Below, one piece after another: positions 52,810 through 62,046 of a stretch of DNA of 64,000 nt (its first letter is position 1; the number at the start of each line of letters is the position of its first letter). Position numbers and translations under genes: made by a program. This DNA is from JADJRG01 sp964474905 (lineage in GTDB: Bacteria; Myxococcota_A; Polyangia; Nannocystales; Nannocystaceae), in NCBI GenBank assembly GCA_964474905.1, contig CAYYUP010000005.1, forward strand, positions 1 through 64,000, in the 5' to 3' direction. The notes below the pieces were generated by a model, which saw only the letters and a list, made by a program, of their open reading frames with translations, searched no databases and had not been told where the DNA came from.

Positions 52810-55800
52810 ACCGCCTCAGCGCCCTCAAGTTTTCCCTGCCAACGCTCGGCTCCGTCGATCTCGCCCTGGTCGTTGTCGTCCTTCTAGCGGCGCTGTTCCT
52901 GCTCCTGCTGGTCGTCGGCGTGATCATGCTGCTGCGACGTCGACGATCCGAGCCCGCGGCCCACATTCTCGAGGATCGCCGCTGGCGAAAGGCCTTCGCC
53001 GCCGAGCAGCGCGCCGCCGAGCGAATCCCTCGCCGCCTCCGAGCCGCCGCCCGCCGCTGGCTCGTGCTCGGCGCACCCGGCCACGGCAAGAGCCATCTGC
53101 TCGCCCGTTTGGGTGCCGAGCCGCGGCGACAAACGAGGCCAGATCTGCCCCGCTGGTGGAACGCCGGGCGGCTCCGTTACCTCGAGATGCCCGCCACACC
53201 AGAGGGCGCCAAGGAGACCGCCGAACGAGCACAATGGCGGCTCCGGTATCTCGCCCGCAGCGGCGACCGCGGGCTGCCGCTGCACGGAGTCCTCGTGGTC
53301 GTCGATGTTATGGCCCTGCGAGAAGACCCCACGACGACGCTCGCCGGTGTCGATCGGATCGCGGGCCAGATCTCCGCGATCACCGGGCACGACGTCGAGC
53401 TTCCCATCGTCGTCGCGCTCACCCATATCGATCGCCTGCCCGGTGCGACCGAGGCCGGAGCGCAGAGCGACCTCGCAAGCGACCTCGTGAGCCTGGCCGA
53501 GCCCTCCACAGGGGAGGGATCAAGAGCCCTCGCAGATACACTCGAAGACGATCTCAAGGCCCGCAGGGCGCGGATCATGGAGGCACTGCTCTCCACCGAC
53601 GATGCACGCCGCTCGCCAACTCATGCGGCCGCGTGGCTCCGCTTCCACCGCGCGCTCGGTGAGCTCAAACCGGAACTCCGCGCCCTCCTGCACCGCCTGG
53701 TACCGACGCAAGGGAGGGCTCTCGAATCGGCGGCAGGGCTGCGCGCACTCAGCCTCACCGGTGCCGCGCTCACAGGTGGAAGCCAACCCCTGCTCGGCGG
53801 TTATTTGCCGCTCTTGACCGACCGGGCCTCCGCTACCGCAGCACTGCGCCGCAAATCCCAACTCCGACAGGGCCTTGTCGCCACACTCGGGTTCGCGGCC
53901 GCCCTCGCCCTCTACCACCAGGGCATCGCGCTTCAGCGATCCCACCGGAGCACCATCGACGCCACCCTAACTCTGCTCGAAGACAAACGCGTCGGAGACT
54001 CGCTCGCCCCCTGGACCGCTGAGCACATCGGCGACCTGAGCCGGCGCTGGCGCGCATCCCAGTGGACGATGGCCGCTGGCCAGGCACTCGCCCTCACGCT
54101 CGATCGTTATCTCGACGCCTCGATCCTCAAGTCGTTCATCGAGCCATCCACCGCCACCCTTCACCGCCGCATCCACACCCTCACCCGCAGCGGGCTCGGC
54201 GACGAAGGCCTCGGTCAACGCGAGTACACCGCGCTCCGCAACGCCCTCGAGGACTACCTCCGGCTGACAGCGCGTCGCACCGACCACGCCTGCGCTGCGC
54301 CACCATCGGATCGGGCGCTCATGGTCGACGATCCGAGCGCCGTACTCGACCTTCTGGAACGCCGGCCCTGGCCGATGGACGATCCGCCAAAACGCGACGA
54401 GCCTCTCGTAAGGAGGGCGCGGCAAACCCTCGGCAGCGTCGATTCGGGACGTATCATCGAATGGATCGCGGCGGACATCGAGTCATCGGGGACCACCCCG
54501 CCGCTGCTCGCCCGCCAGCTCAGCTCAAACCATCTTTTTGTGCCGCGCGACCTCACCATGGCCGGCATCTACACTCGCCGATCCTGGCCCTTGGTTCAGG
54601 GCGAAATCCGCAGGCAAAGCGAGCACGCGCGCTGCTGGTCCGAAGATGCGGAGGCCTTCGAGAGCGCGCTAGCAACCCATTACGCCCGCCGCTACCGCAA
54701 CGCCTGGCTCTCGTTCACCGACGAACTGGCGATCCGTCGACCGCAAGACCTCGTCGACGGCCATCACATCCTCGACAGCCTTCTCGATCCGGCAAATGCC
54801 CCCCTAAGTGCCTATCAAGCGCTTTTAAAAGAACACACTCAGGGGCTGGCAGCCTCTGAGACGACGATGTCGACGCTGCAATCGCGCCTCGCCGCAACCC
54901 TCGGATCTGCAAAGGTAAGGCCCACAACCGACGGCGCCGAGTTGATCGCGCGCAGTTTCCAGCCCCTCGCCGAGTACGCCGGCCTCGCCGACTATTACGA
55001 CCACCTCACGGCGCTGCGACGTCAGCTCGATGCGGTCGCCGACGACCCACGGGCAGCAGCAGAGCTCAGTAACGCGACCCGGGCGGCGATCGCCGACATC
55101 CGCGAGTCAATACTCACCGCCAGCGCCGACAGGCGCACTCGAACCCAACTCCGCAACCTCCTTTTACCCCCATTAGAGGCCCTTCTCGGGCATATCGCCG
55201 ACGACACAGGCGGCCACCTCCGCGACGCCTTTTGCGAGCGTATCTCAAGGCCGATGCGCGAACTCCTCGACGGCCGTTACCCCTGGAGTCCCGGGGCCCA
55301 AGCCGAGATCCCGCTCCGCGACCTCGACCACTTCCTGCACCCGCGTGACGGTCTCCTGATCAGTTTCCTTACCGAGGAACTAGAGCCTTGGCTGGTACTC
55401 GAGGGCTCCCGCCTGACACCGCGAGCCAAGGGCCGCGGCGCCCAGCTCACGCTCAGCCCCGAGGTGCAATCGTTCTTCCAGGCCGCGCTGGCGGCCAGTG
55501 ACGCCCTCTACGTCGATGACGAACTCAGGGTCGATCTCTCGCTCACCCTCAGCTGCACCCCACAGATCCACCGCATCGGCCTCAGTCTCGGCGATCAAAA
55601 CCTGCACTACACCTGCGCCGGCGAGAGCGAGCGCAGAGTCCACTGGCCGAGCCAAGGCGATCGCCAAGGGGCTTGGATCGAGGCCCACGGCCGCGGCGGC
55701 GTCGTCGAACGCCGGCGTCGTCGGGGCGAATGGGGCCTCTGGCGGCTGCTCGAAGAGACCGCAGAGATCGTGCAACGCGGCGCCTCCATCGAGGCCCGGA

Positions 55801-55970
55801 TCAAGCTCCACGAAACGAGCCTGGGCGAGCTTCCGCTGATCCTCCGCCCGGTCGCCAGTCACCGCCCCCTCTTCGCGAAAGAGCAGCTCCTCGCGCCGCT
55901 CCGCAACCCCGCCCTCAGGCCTCCACTCCGGCTCTTTGACGGCCAGGGGAGGTGCACCGATGTCCGCTGA
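52806..55970 (+). CDS. tssM: T6SS membrane-complex protein TssM (IcmF)
   Basis: 1054 residues, shorter than the ~1100-1200 common in proteobacteria. Two membrane helices lie near residues 18-43, a Walker A motif LVLGAPGHGKS at ~85-95 and a third helix at ~355-372 (GLVATLGFAAALALYHQG), then a large periplasmic part that binds TssJ. The ATP/GTP-binding region is intact, with DVMALRED and LTHIDRLPG as the switch-like and NKxD-like parts. It forms the central channel of the T6SS envelope with TssL and TssJ. Confidence 0.92.
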   Translation: MNRLSALKFSLPTLGSVDLALVVVVLLAALFLLLLVVGVIMLLRRRRSEPAAHILEDRRWRKAFAAEQRAAERIPRRLRAAARRWLVLGAPGHGKSHLLARLGAEPRRQTRPDLPRWWNAGRLRYLEMPATPEGAKETAERAQWRLRYLARSGDRGLPLHGVLVVVDVMALREDPTTTLAGVDRIAGQISAITGHDVELPIVVALTHIDRLPGATEAGAQSDLASDLVSLAEPSTGEGSRALADTLEDDLKARRARIMEALLSTDDARRSPTHAAAWLRFHRALGELKPELRALLHRLVPTQGRALESAAGLRALSLTGAALTGGSQPLLGGYLPLLTDRASATAALRRKSQLRQGLVATLGFAAALALYHQGIALQRSHRSTIDATLTLLEDKRVGDSLAPWTAEHIGDLSRRWRASQWTMAAGQALALTLDRYLDASILKSFIEPSTATLHRRIHTLTRSGLGDEGLGQREYTALRNALEDYLRLTARRTDHACAAPPSDRALMVDDPSAVLDLLERRPWPMDDPPKRDEPLVRRARQTLGSVDSGRIIEWIAADIESSGTTPPLLARQLSSNHLFVPRDLTMAGIYTRRSWPLVQGEIRRQSEHARCWSEDAEAFESALATHYARRYRNAWLSFTDELAIRRPQDLVDGHHILDSLLDPANAPLSAYQALLKEHTQGLAASETTMSTLQSRLAATLGSAKVRPTTDGAELIARSFQPLAEYAGLADYYDHLTALRRQLDAVADDPRAAAELSNATRAAIADIRESILTASADRRTRTQLRNLLLPPLEALLGHIADDTGGHLRDAFCERISRPMRELLDGRYPWSPGAQAEIPLRDLDHFLHPRDGLLISFLTEELEPWLVLEGSRLTPRAKGRGAQLTLSPEVQSFFQAALAASDALYVDDELRVDLSLTLSCTPQIHRIGLSLGDQNLHYTCAGESERRVHWPSQGDRQGAWIEAHGRGGVVERRRRRGEWGLWRLLEETAEIVQRGASIEARIKLHETSLGELPLILRPVASHRPLFAKEQLLAPLRNPALRPPLRLFDGQGRCTDVR

Positions 55971-57432
55971 GATCCGGTCCCCTTGTCGCCCGAGCTGCAA
56001 TGCATCGACCTCGCATGATTCCCCCCCCTTCGGCACCATCGGCCCCTGGCTCCGCGGGCTGTCCGAGATCGAGACCTCTAGGATTCGCACCGCCCTCCGT
56101 GAGCTGCTCGCATCCACTCCCAGGGGCCAGATTCCGCGGATCGATCGGTGCTCGCTGGATCAACGGATCGCCGCGATCGATCGGGCACTCAACCGCCAAC
56201 TCGACGCGCTGCTTCACCACCCCGCCATCAAGCAGCTCGAGGCCCGATGGCGCGGGCTCGCCTTCGTCACCGAGCGCATCGCCGCTGGCGGCAGCGTGCG
56301 CGTCGAGTTCCTCGCGGCCTCAACCCAGGAGCTCGCCATCGACTTCGAAGAGTCCCCCGAGTTCACCCAATCCGGCCTCTACAACCTGGTCTACACCCGT
56401 GCCCTCGCGACCTATGGAGCGTCCCCCTACGGCCTTCTCTGCGGCGATTTCAGCAGCGGGCCCGAGCGCCATGATCTCGATCTCCTGCGGGCGATCGCCC
56501 GGGTCTGCGCGGCCGCGCAGGTGCCCTTTGTCGGCAACGCCAGCGCCGGTCTGCTCGGGGTTCGCGATTTCGCAGAACTCGCCGGCCTCGCCGATGTCGA
56601 AGCCTCGATCGCAGGGGCTGCGAGCCGGCGCTGGCGAGCGCTGCGAGCCGATCCCAACGCCCGCTACCTCGGCCTTTGTCTGCCCCGCTTCCTGCTGCGC
56701 GCACCGATCGATGTCGACCGTCAGCCGGACTCCATTCTCCGGTATCGCGAACACATCCGCGACGAGCGAGACCTCCTCTGGGGGCACGCATCCCTCGCCT
56801 TCACGGTCCGGGTCGCCGAGGCCTTCCACCGCTACCGCTGGTGCGTATCGATCCTCGGCTCCCAGCTCTGCGAAGTCATCCCTGCAGATCCCCCAGGCCT
56901 GCGATCGACCTGCTCTGTCGATCTTCTGGTCAGTCGTCGACTCGAGGGCGAACTTACGACTAGCGGACTCATCTCGATGGCCTACGACCGACGCCTCGGC
57001 GGCCTCACCTTTCACGCCGCACCTTCGCTCGCCTCGGCCCCAAGCGAGACCTCCTGCGACGAACTCCATACTCAGCTGCAGTACGTCTTTCTGAGCGGTC
57101 GCGTGGCCCACTATCTCCGTCGAATCGAACGCGACACGCTCGGTGCCTGGGACGATCCCAGGCAGTTAGAGGCGAGCCTGCAGGCTTGGTTACGCCGTCA
57201 CGTCGCCGACCTCGAGGACGCCCATTGGGAGACCCGATCGCGGCGTCCCTTTCGACGGGCCAAGCTCCAGCTCGAGCGCACACCCAGCGGTTGGATCCGC
57301 GTTCAACTCGAGATCGAGCCCCACTTTACCCACCACGGCGCACCGATCGTACTGACCACCAACAGTCGCCTCGACTCGGCGGCCCTCCAGGAGCACCCCC
57401 ACGATGCCAACGACCCTACGCCGCGCCCATGA
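55960..57432 (+). CDS. Second TssC-like sheath protein
   Basis: 490 residues from the ATG at 55960, behind AGGGGAGG with a 7-base spacer. From residue ~60 on it aligns with TssC of the same cluster: LLHHPAIKQLEARWRGLAFV against LLHHPEVKHLESAWRGLKYL, and PYGLLCGDF against PYGVVTTTF. It has no TssB next to it. Pairs of TssC-like genes occur in some other clusters, for example impC/impD of the Rhizobium imp locus. It may cap or modify the sheath, or act as an assembly factor. It overlaps tssM by 11 and tssA by 29 bases. Confidence 0.85.
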   Translation: MSAEIRSPCRPSCNASTSHDSPPFGTIGPWLRGLSEIETSRIRTALRELLASTPRGQIPRIDRCSLDQRIAAIDRALNRQLDALLHHPAIKQLEARWRGLAFVTERIAAGGSVRVEFLAASTQELAIDFEESPEFTQSGLYNLVYTRALATYGASPYGLLCGDFSSGPERHDLDLLRAIARVCAAAQVPFVGNASAGLLGVRDFAELAGLADVEASIAGAASRRWRALRADPNARYLGLCLPRFLLRAPIDVDRQPDSILRYREHIRDERDLLWGHASLAFTVRVAEAFHRYRWCVSILGSQLCEVIPADPPGLRSTCSVDLLVSRRLEGELTTSGLISMAYDRRLGGLTFHAAPSLASAPSETSCDELHTQLQYVFLSGRVAHYLRRIERDTLGAWDDPRQLEASLQAWLRRHVADLEDAHWETRSRRPFRRAKLQLERTPSGWIRVQLEIEPHFTHHGAPIVLTTNSRLDSAALQEHPHDANDPTPRP

Positions 57433-59044
57433 GGCGATCCGCGCCCTGCTCCGCACAGAGGCTCAAGCTGCCCGCTCCCCTCAGGGCGACAACCGCTACG
57501 ACGAACTCCGATTCGAGATCGATCGCGCCCAAGAGATGACCGGCGAAATGACGAACTGGCCGCGAGTCCTGGAACTCGGGCGGGCGTTGCTCGGCGATGG
57601 CCACGAAGACCTGAGAATCGCCGCCTACACCGCACGGGCCGCCCAAAGCATCGACGGGCTCGACGGATTTGTCTTCGGACTCGCGCTCTTCGCAGAGCTG
57701 ATAGGCCCGCGCTGGATGACCGTGAGCCCGCCGCACTCCCGCCTGCGAGCCCGAGCAAATGCCCTTCGCTGGTGGGTGCACGCAGCCTGCCAGCTCCTGC
57801 AACAGGCCCACCCAAGATCCGCGATCGCCACTGACGAGATCACCGAAATCGCGACGGCCATCGATGCGCTCCGCGATCAGTCACGCACCCATCTCGGGGG
57901 CCACTCGCCGGCGCTCGGCGAACTCAAACGTGAGCTGTTGCAGCTCGGCACACGCAGCGCGGTCACCCACGAGGACACTACGACCGAGCAAACCACCACG
58001 GATCCGTGCACTCCCCAACCGCCCGGAGAGCCCGAGCCCGTGCCCGTGCCCAAAGCCGATGCAGATGCCGACGCCGACCTCGACAATGCCCGCAACGATC
58101 CCCCCCCGAAGGTTCCACGGCCCGCACCGGCAGCTGGCTCCTCTGTCACTCAGGGGCCCGTATCACCAACATCTGCGCCTTCCAACACAGATCTTGCCCG
58201 CCAACTCAGACACGCTGGGCAAGAGTTGATCGACATCGCATCGCGGCTCCGTCGGATCAACATTCGAGATCCCCGGGCCTACAACGTTCTCCGACACGGG
58301 CTCTGGCTCCACCTCGAAGCGCTGCCCCCTGTGACCGACGGAAAAACGCAAATTCCTGCGAGAGATCCGTCAACAACCCGCCACCTCAAGGCCCTCGAGA
58401 TGCGTACCGCTTGGAGCGAACTCATCGATTTGGGCGAGCGCCTTCTCATCCGTCACCGCCTCGATCTCGATCTTCAGCGCATCATCGCCACCGCCCTCAC
58501 CTCGCTTGATCCGCCGGCCAGAGAAGCCGCGGCTGCGGTTCAAACACGCACAGTCGAGCTCGCCCAGCGCTTCCCTGGGCTCCTCGCGCTGCGCTGCCGC
58601 GAGGGTGTGGCGCTCGCCGATGCGGATACCCGCGTCTGGCTCCGCCAAGGCACTGCTCTCCAGGCCCAAAGCGTGCCGCCGACCGGAGCACAACACGGTC
58701 CGGTGAATTCTCCTGCTCTTCCCGATACCAACATCCACCCGCAGGAGCAGGGACAGGCGGCTCCCTTTGTCGCTCGGCTTGAACTCGCAGAAGGCGCTCT
58801 CGCCAGCGGCAAGAACACGTTCGCCGCCGCGCTCTTTGCCGGGCTCGAAACCCTGGTGGATCTCCACCACCTCGATCGCTGGAGGCCTGAACTCGCCAAG
58901 CGGGTACTCCTAGGTGCCCTCCGCGCCCAGGCCTCGACGCCCGTCATCTCGACCCAAGCTCAGCGCCTCGGTGCTCTCTGCCCCAAAGCCCTCGCCGAGT
59001 TCCTCGAGCCATCGACATCAACACACCGCAGCTCCTCGCTGTAA
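57404..59044 (+). CDS. tssA: T6SS protein TssA
   Basis: 546 residues. The N-terminal ImpA domain has LALFAELIGPRWMTVSPPHS-R-RANALRWW, the typical core of TssA. A Pro/Asp-rich linker (~175-240, including ten-residue runs of Asp and Ala) separates it from a helical VasJ-like C-terminal region (LARQLRHAGQELIDIASRLR; FAAALFAGLETLVDLHHLDRW). TssA binds the baseplate or the distal sheath end and controls sheath polymerisation. It is the last gene of the first plus-strand block. Confidence 0.85.
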   Translation: MPTTLRRAHEAIRALLRTEAQAARSPQGDNRYDELRFEIDRAQEMTGEMTNWPRVLELGRALLGDGHEDLRIAAYTARAAQSIDGLDGFVFGLALFAELIGPRWMTVSPPHSRLRARANALRWWVHAACQLLQQAHPRSAIATDEITEIATAIDALRDQSRTHLGGHSPALGELKRELLQLGTRSAVTHEDTTTEQTTTDPCTPQPPGEPEPVPVPKADADADADLDNARNDPPPKVPRPAPAAGSSVTQGPVSPTSAPSNTDLARQLRHAGQELIDIASRLRRINIRDPRAYNVLRHGLWLHLEALPPVTDGKTQIPARDPSTTRHLKALEMRTAWSELIDLGERLLIRHRLDLDLQRIIATALTSLDPPAREAAAAVQTRTVELAQRFPGLLALRCREGVALADADTRVWLRQGTALQAQSVPPTGAQHGPVNSPALPDTNIHPQEQGQAAPFVARLELAEGALASGKNTFAAALFAGLETLVDLHHLDRWRPELAKRVLLGALRAQASTPVISTQAQRLGALCPKALAEFLEPSTSTHRSSSL

Positions 59045-59273
59045 CCGAAGCGCCTCGCTCGGTACTGTCAAAGGCCGACGCCGAGTGCTCGTGAGTGGCA
59101 ACAGGGCGTGTGTACAGTCGTTTGTGCACAGTCGTGGGTGTGTACCTCGAATGAGGTACACACCCAGAAACCCAATTGTCCGCCCAGATCGACACAATAC
59201 GCGAGGGCCCCGCCCGACTCGCGTCAGGAAGAGCCCCCGCGGGATCCATCCGGGGATGTGCTTGCTCTTGCGA
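59045..59273. other. Intergenic region between convergent tssA and hcp
   Basis: 229 bases holding two 12-bp direct repeats (GTGTACAGTCGT at 59109-59120 and GTGCACAGTCGT at 59124-59135) and the 14-bp hairpin at 59135-59166. No gene is seen. Confidence 0.6.
59135..59166. terminator. Perfect 14-bp hairpin between convergent tssA and hcp
   Basis: TGGGTGTGTACCTC (59135-59148), loop GAAT, GAGGTACACACCCA (59153-59166). A stem of this strength midway between two convergent 3' ends could end transcription in both directions, but no T run follows on either strand. A protein-binding palindrome is the alternative. Confidence 0.5.
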
Positions 59274-59768
59274 TCAGCCGTCCGAGCTGCTCCAGCGATC
59301 GACGTACTCAGCACCGCTCGGCTCGTAGATCCATCGAATCGTGTGGTACACGAAGCGAATCGTCTCGAGGGGCGGAGCCGTTGATGACGCCGGATCGATC
59401 GCGTTTGGCGAGAGCCGCTCGATCGAGTCGACGCGGCCATCGGTGATCTCAACCGTGAAGAAGTGTTCGGTCGTGCCATCACCGCCGGGACTCGGGCGAT
59501 AGAAACGAAAGACCCCGTCGATCTTCTCGTTGCGACAAAGCGCCTTCGCGAGCAGCGGAGATGAGGCATCGACCCGCTTTACGATCTTGATGGGCTCGTG
59601 CACCCGACGACCGACCGCCGCTCGGGAACCCGACTCACGCGCAGTCCGGACTCGATCACTAAACTCCAGACATTCGATAGTCTTCTCCCTGCCCAGATCG
59701 AGCTGAGTGCTCTCCCCTTCGATCGCGCTGCCATTGGATTTCATCGTGAGGTGTACTGTTTCAGCCAT
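59274..59768 (-). CDS. hcp: T6SS tube protein Hcp
   Basis: 164 residues from the ATG at 59768 (59774 also fits), the usual size. MAETVHLTMKSNGSAIEGES at the start and IKIVKRVDASSPLLAKALC with FFTVEITDGRVDSIERLSP in the second half are typical of Hcp. It makes the hexameric inner tube that the TssB/TssC sheath propels. It is alone on the minus strand and diverges from tssB across a region with a duplicated element, so it may have its own control. Confidence 0.88.
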   Translation of the reverse strand: MAETVHLTMKSNGSAIEGESTQLDLGREKTIECLEFSDRVRTARESGSRAAVGRRVHEPIKIVKRVDASSPLLAKALCRNEKIDGVFRFYRPSPGGDGTTEHFFTVEITDGRVDSIERLSPNAIDPASSTAPPLETIRFVYHTIRWIYEPSGAEYVDRWSSSDG

Positions 59769-59845
59769 GCCCATACGGTAGACCCGAGCACTGCACAGGC
59801 AAGGTATGTACCCAAAAAATATTCGTGAGTGATCTTTTTGGGCCG

Positions 59846-59874
59846 CGCTGCAACAACCGAAATCGACGGCCGAC
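59846..59874 (+). promoter_or_regulatory. Bipartite direct repeat, copy 1 (hcp side)
   Basis: CGCTGCAACAA (59846-59856), ten variable bases, CGGCCGAC (59867-59874). It follows a short T run and lies ~78 bases before the hcp start on the other strand. Half-site sequences with fixed spacing suggest a regulator site. Confidence 0.6.
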
Positions 59875-59956
59875 CATACTCGAGCAGTCGTCAAAAATAT
59901 CGACCAGAACAACGTTCACAGGCATTTTTAAATCTTTTTTCTTTTTTTCGTACCGC

Positions 59957-59985
59957 CGCTGCAACAAGCCCAAAGAGCGGCCGAC
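59957..59985 (+). promoter_or_regulatory. Bipartite direct repeat, copy 2 (tssB side)
   Basis: CGCTGCAACAA (59957-59967), ten variable bases, CGGCCGAC (59978-59985), exactly as in copy 1 and 111 bases from it. It ends 46 bases before the tssB start. Confidence 0.6.
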
Positions 59986-60031
59986 AACTCCACTGACCCC
60001 CACTTCGCGGGTTCATCAAGGCCACACCAAA

Positions 60032-60544
60032 ATGACAAGAGAACAATCTGTCGCTCCCAAAGAGCGTGTCAATATCACCTATCAATCCTCTGTCGAGGGC
60101 GCCCAAGAGGAGGTCGAACTCCCCCTGCGTATCTTGATGGTCGGCGACTACACCGGTCGCGCCGACGAGCGACCCATCGAGGAGCGCAAGCCCGTCTCTA
60201 TCGACAAGCAGAGCTTCGATAAGGTGCTCGAATCTCAGCGCTTAGAGGTCTCTGTGAGCGTCGACAATACCCTTGACGCACGGGGCGGCTCTCTCGAGGC
60301 CACTCTGCAGTTTCGCAAGCTCGGCGACTTCCGCCCCGAGGCGCTGGTCTCCCAGGTGCCCGAACTCTCTCGGCTGCTAGAACTCCGCCGGGCGCTGGTC
60401 GCCCTCAAAGGGCCGATCGCCAACCGCCCCCGCTTCGCCCGCGAGATCGAGCGAATCCTCGCGGATCCCGACGCCCGCGCCCGCCTGGGCCGCGAGCTCG
60501 CGCTCCCCGAAGCCACCCCAAAAACCCCCAACTCGGAGCAGTAA
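60032..60544 (+). CDS. tssB: T6SS sheath small subunit TssB
   Basis: 170 residues from the ATG at 60032; the open frame starts earlier, in the control region. RVNITYQSS, LPLRILMVGDYTGR and ERKPVSIDKQSFDKVLES are typical of TssB/VipA, as are the later FRKLGDFRPEALV and ELRRALVALKGP. It forms the contractile sheath as a heterodimer with TssC, encoded five bases downstream. Confidence 0.93.
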   Translation: MTREQSVAPKERVNITYQSSVEGAQEEVELPLRILMVGDYTGRADERPIEERKPVSIDKQSFDKVLESQRLEVSVSVDNTLDARGGSLEATLQFRKLGDFRPEALVSQVPELSRLLELRRALVALKGPIANRPRFAREIERILADPDARARLGRELALPEATPKTPNSEQ

Positions 60545-60549
60545 CTACG

Positions 60550-62040
60550 ATGAACCTCACAACCGCGACAACCACCCAGTCTATCGATATCGAGAACGCC
60601 CCAACGCTCTCAGCGATCCTGAACGAAACCCGCATCAGCAGGGTCGACAACGAGGCCTACACGCTCGTGCAAAGCGGCACCTGCCAGCTCCTGGAGCAGC
60701 TCTTGGAGTGTCCCCAGGCCCCGCATGAGCGCCTCGATCGCGCCCTGATCGACAGCATGATCAACACTCTCGACGAGCGCCTGAGCGCCCAGGTCGATCG
60801 CCTGCTGCACCACCCCGAAGTCAAGCACCTAGAGTCCGCCTGGCGCGGCCTCAAGTATCTCGTCGATCAGGTCGACTTTCGCGAGAACGTCCGCCTAGAG
60901 CTGCTCTCAACCACCAAAGAGGAACTCACGGCCGATTTTGATGAAAGCCCCGAGTTGCCCTCTTCCGGACTCTATCATCATATCTACCGCCAGGCCTTTG
61001 GTGTGCTCGGCGGCAAACCCTACGGCGTCGTCACGACGACCTTTGAGCTCGGCGCCGGCAGCGAAGACAGCCGTCTCCTCCGCAACCTGGGGGCACTCGG
61101 GGCGATGGCTCATGTTCCGGTGCTGAGCAACGCAGGGCCGCGATTCTTTGGGCTCGACAGTCTCACCGAGCTCAACCGGCTCAAGGATCTCGCGGCCCAC
61201 TTCGAAGGTCCGAGCTACGCCCGCTGGTCGTCTCTCCGTGACCGAGAGGACTCCCGCTACCTCGGGCTCTGCCTGCCACGCTTCCTCCTCCGCACACCCT
61301 ACGGCCAGCGCGAGAGCGAAATTCCGGTCAAGGAGTTCGCCTTCAACGAGCAGGTCATCGGCAACCACGACGCCTACCTCTGGGGACCCGCGTCGATCGC
61401 CCTCACCGCCAAGATCGCCGCTTCCTACGCCAAGTACCGCTGGTGTCCCAATATCATCGGTCCGCAGGGCGGCGGTGCGGTCCTCGATCTGCCGCTCCAC
61501 GACTACGAAGCCGGCGGCGAGATCCACGTCAAAAACCCCTGCGAAGTCTCGATCGACGATCGCCTCGAGTACGAACTCGCGGAGCAGGGGTTTATCGGCC
61601 TGGTCTTCCGCAAAGAGAGCGACAACGCTGCCTTCTTCTCGGCCTGCTCGGTGCAGCGCCCGCGCAGCTATGCCAATACACCCGAGGGCCAGGCGGCTCA
61701 GACAAGCCACCTTTTGGGCTCGCGACTCCCCTACATGTTCGTGATCACACGCCTCGCCCACTACCTAAAGGTCCTGCAGCGCGAGCAGATCGGCAGCTGG
61801 AAGGGGCGGGCGGATCTCGAGCGCGAGCTCAACCAGTGGATCCGCCAGTACGTCGCAGACATGGCCGATCCCTCCCCCGAAACCCGCTCTCGCAAGCCGC
61901 TTCGTCGGGCTCAGATCACCGTCAGCGAGGTCGAGGGTCAGGTCGGATGGTACCGCTGCGGCCTCACGATCGAACCTCACCTCAAATACGAGGGCGCCGA
62001 ATTTACTCTCTCTCTCGTCGGCAAGCTCGATAAGGGGTGA
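60550..62040 (+). CDS. tssC: T6SS sheath large subunit TssC
   Basis: 496 residues, the standard TssC/VipB length. LLHHPEVKHLESAWRGLKYL, PYGVVTTTFELG, RYLGLCLPRFLLRTPYG and WGPASIALTAKIAASYAKYRW are sheath-protein hallmarks, and the C-terminal region keeps the conserved RLAHYLKVLQREQIGSW. Together with TssB it polymerises around the Hcp tube and contracts to inject effectors. Confidence 0.95.
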   Translation: MNLTTATTTQSIDIENAPTLSAILNETRISRVDNEAYTLVQSGTCQLLEQLLECPQAPHERLDRALIDSMINTLDERLSAQVDRLLHHPEVKHLESAWRGLKYLVDQVDFRENVRLELLSTTKEELTADFDESPELPSSGLYHHIYRQAFGVLGGKPYGVVTTTFELGAGSEDSRLLRNLGALGAMAHVPVLSNAGPRFFGLDSLTELNRLKDLAAHFEGPSYARWSSLRDREDSRYLGLCLPRFLLRTPYGQRESEIPVKEFAFNEQVIGNHDAYLWGPASIALTAKIAASYAKYRWCPNIIGPQGGGAVLDLPLHDYEAGGEIHVKNPCEVSIDDRLEYELAEQGFIGLVFRKESDNAAFFSACSVQRPRSYANTPEGQAAQTSHLLGSRLPYMFVITRLAHYLKVLQREQIGSWKGRADLERELNQWIRQYVADMADPSPETRSRKPLRRAQITVSEVEGQVGWYRCGLTIEPHLKYEGAEFTLSLVGKLDKG

Positions 62041-62046
62041 TCCACA

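Larger units (their letters stand above)
59769..60031. other. Divergent hcp-tssB control region
   Basis: 263 bases containing two copies of a bipartite direct repeat and several T tracts (59835-59839, 59925-59948), locally AT-rich. It must contain the promoters of hcp and tssB. Confidence 0.65.

Noticed and set aside
55952..57094. 380-codon plus-strand frame over the second tssC-like gene
   Set aside because: It is Ser/Arg/Pro-rich with no homology, while the other frame aligns with TssC.
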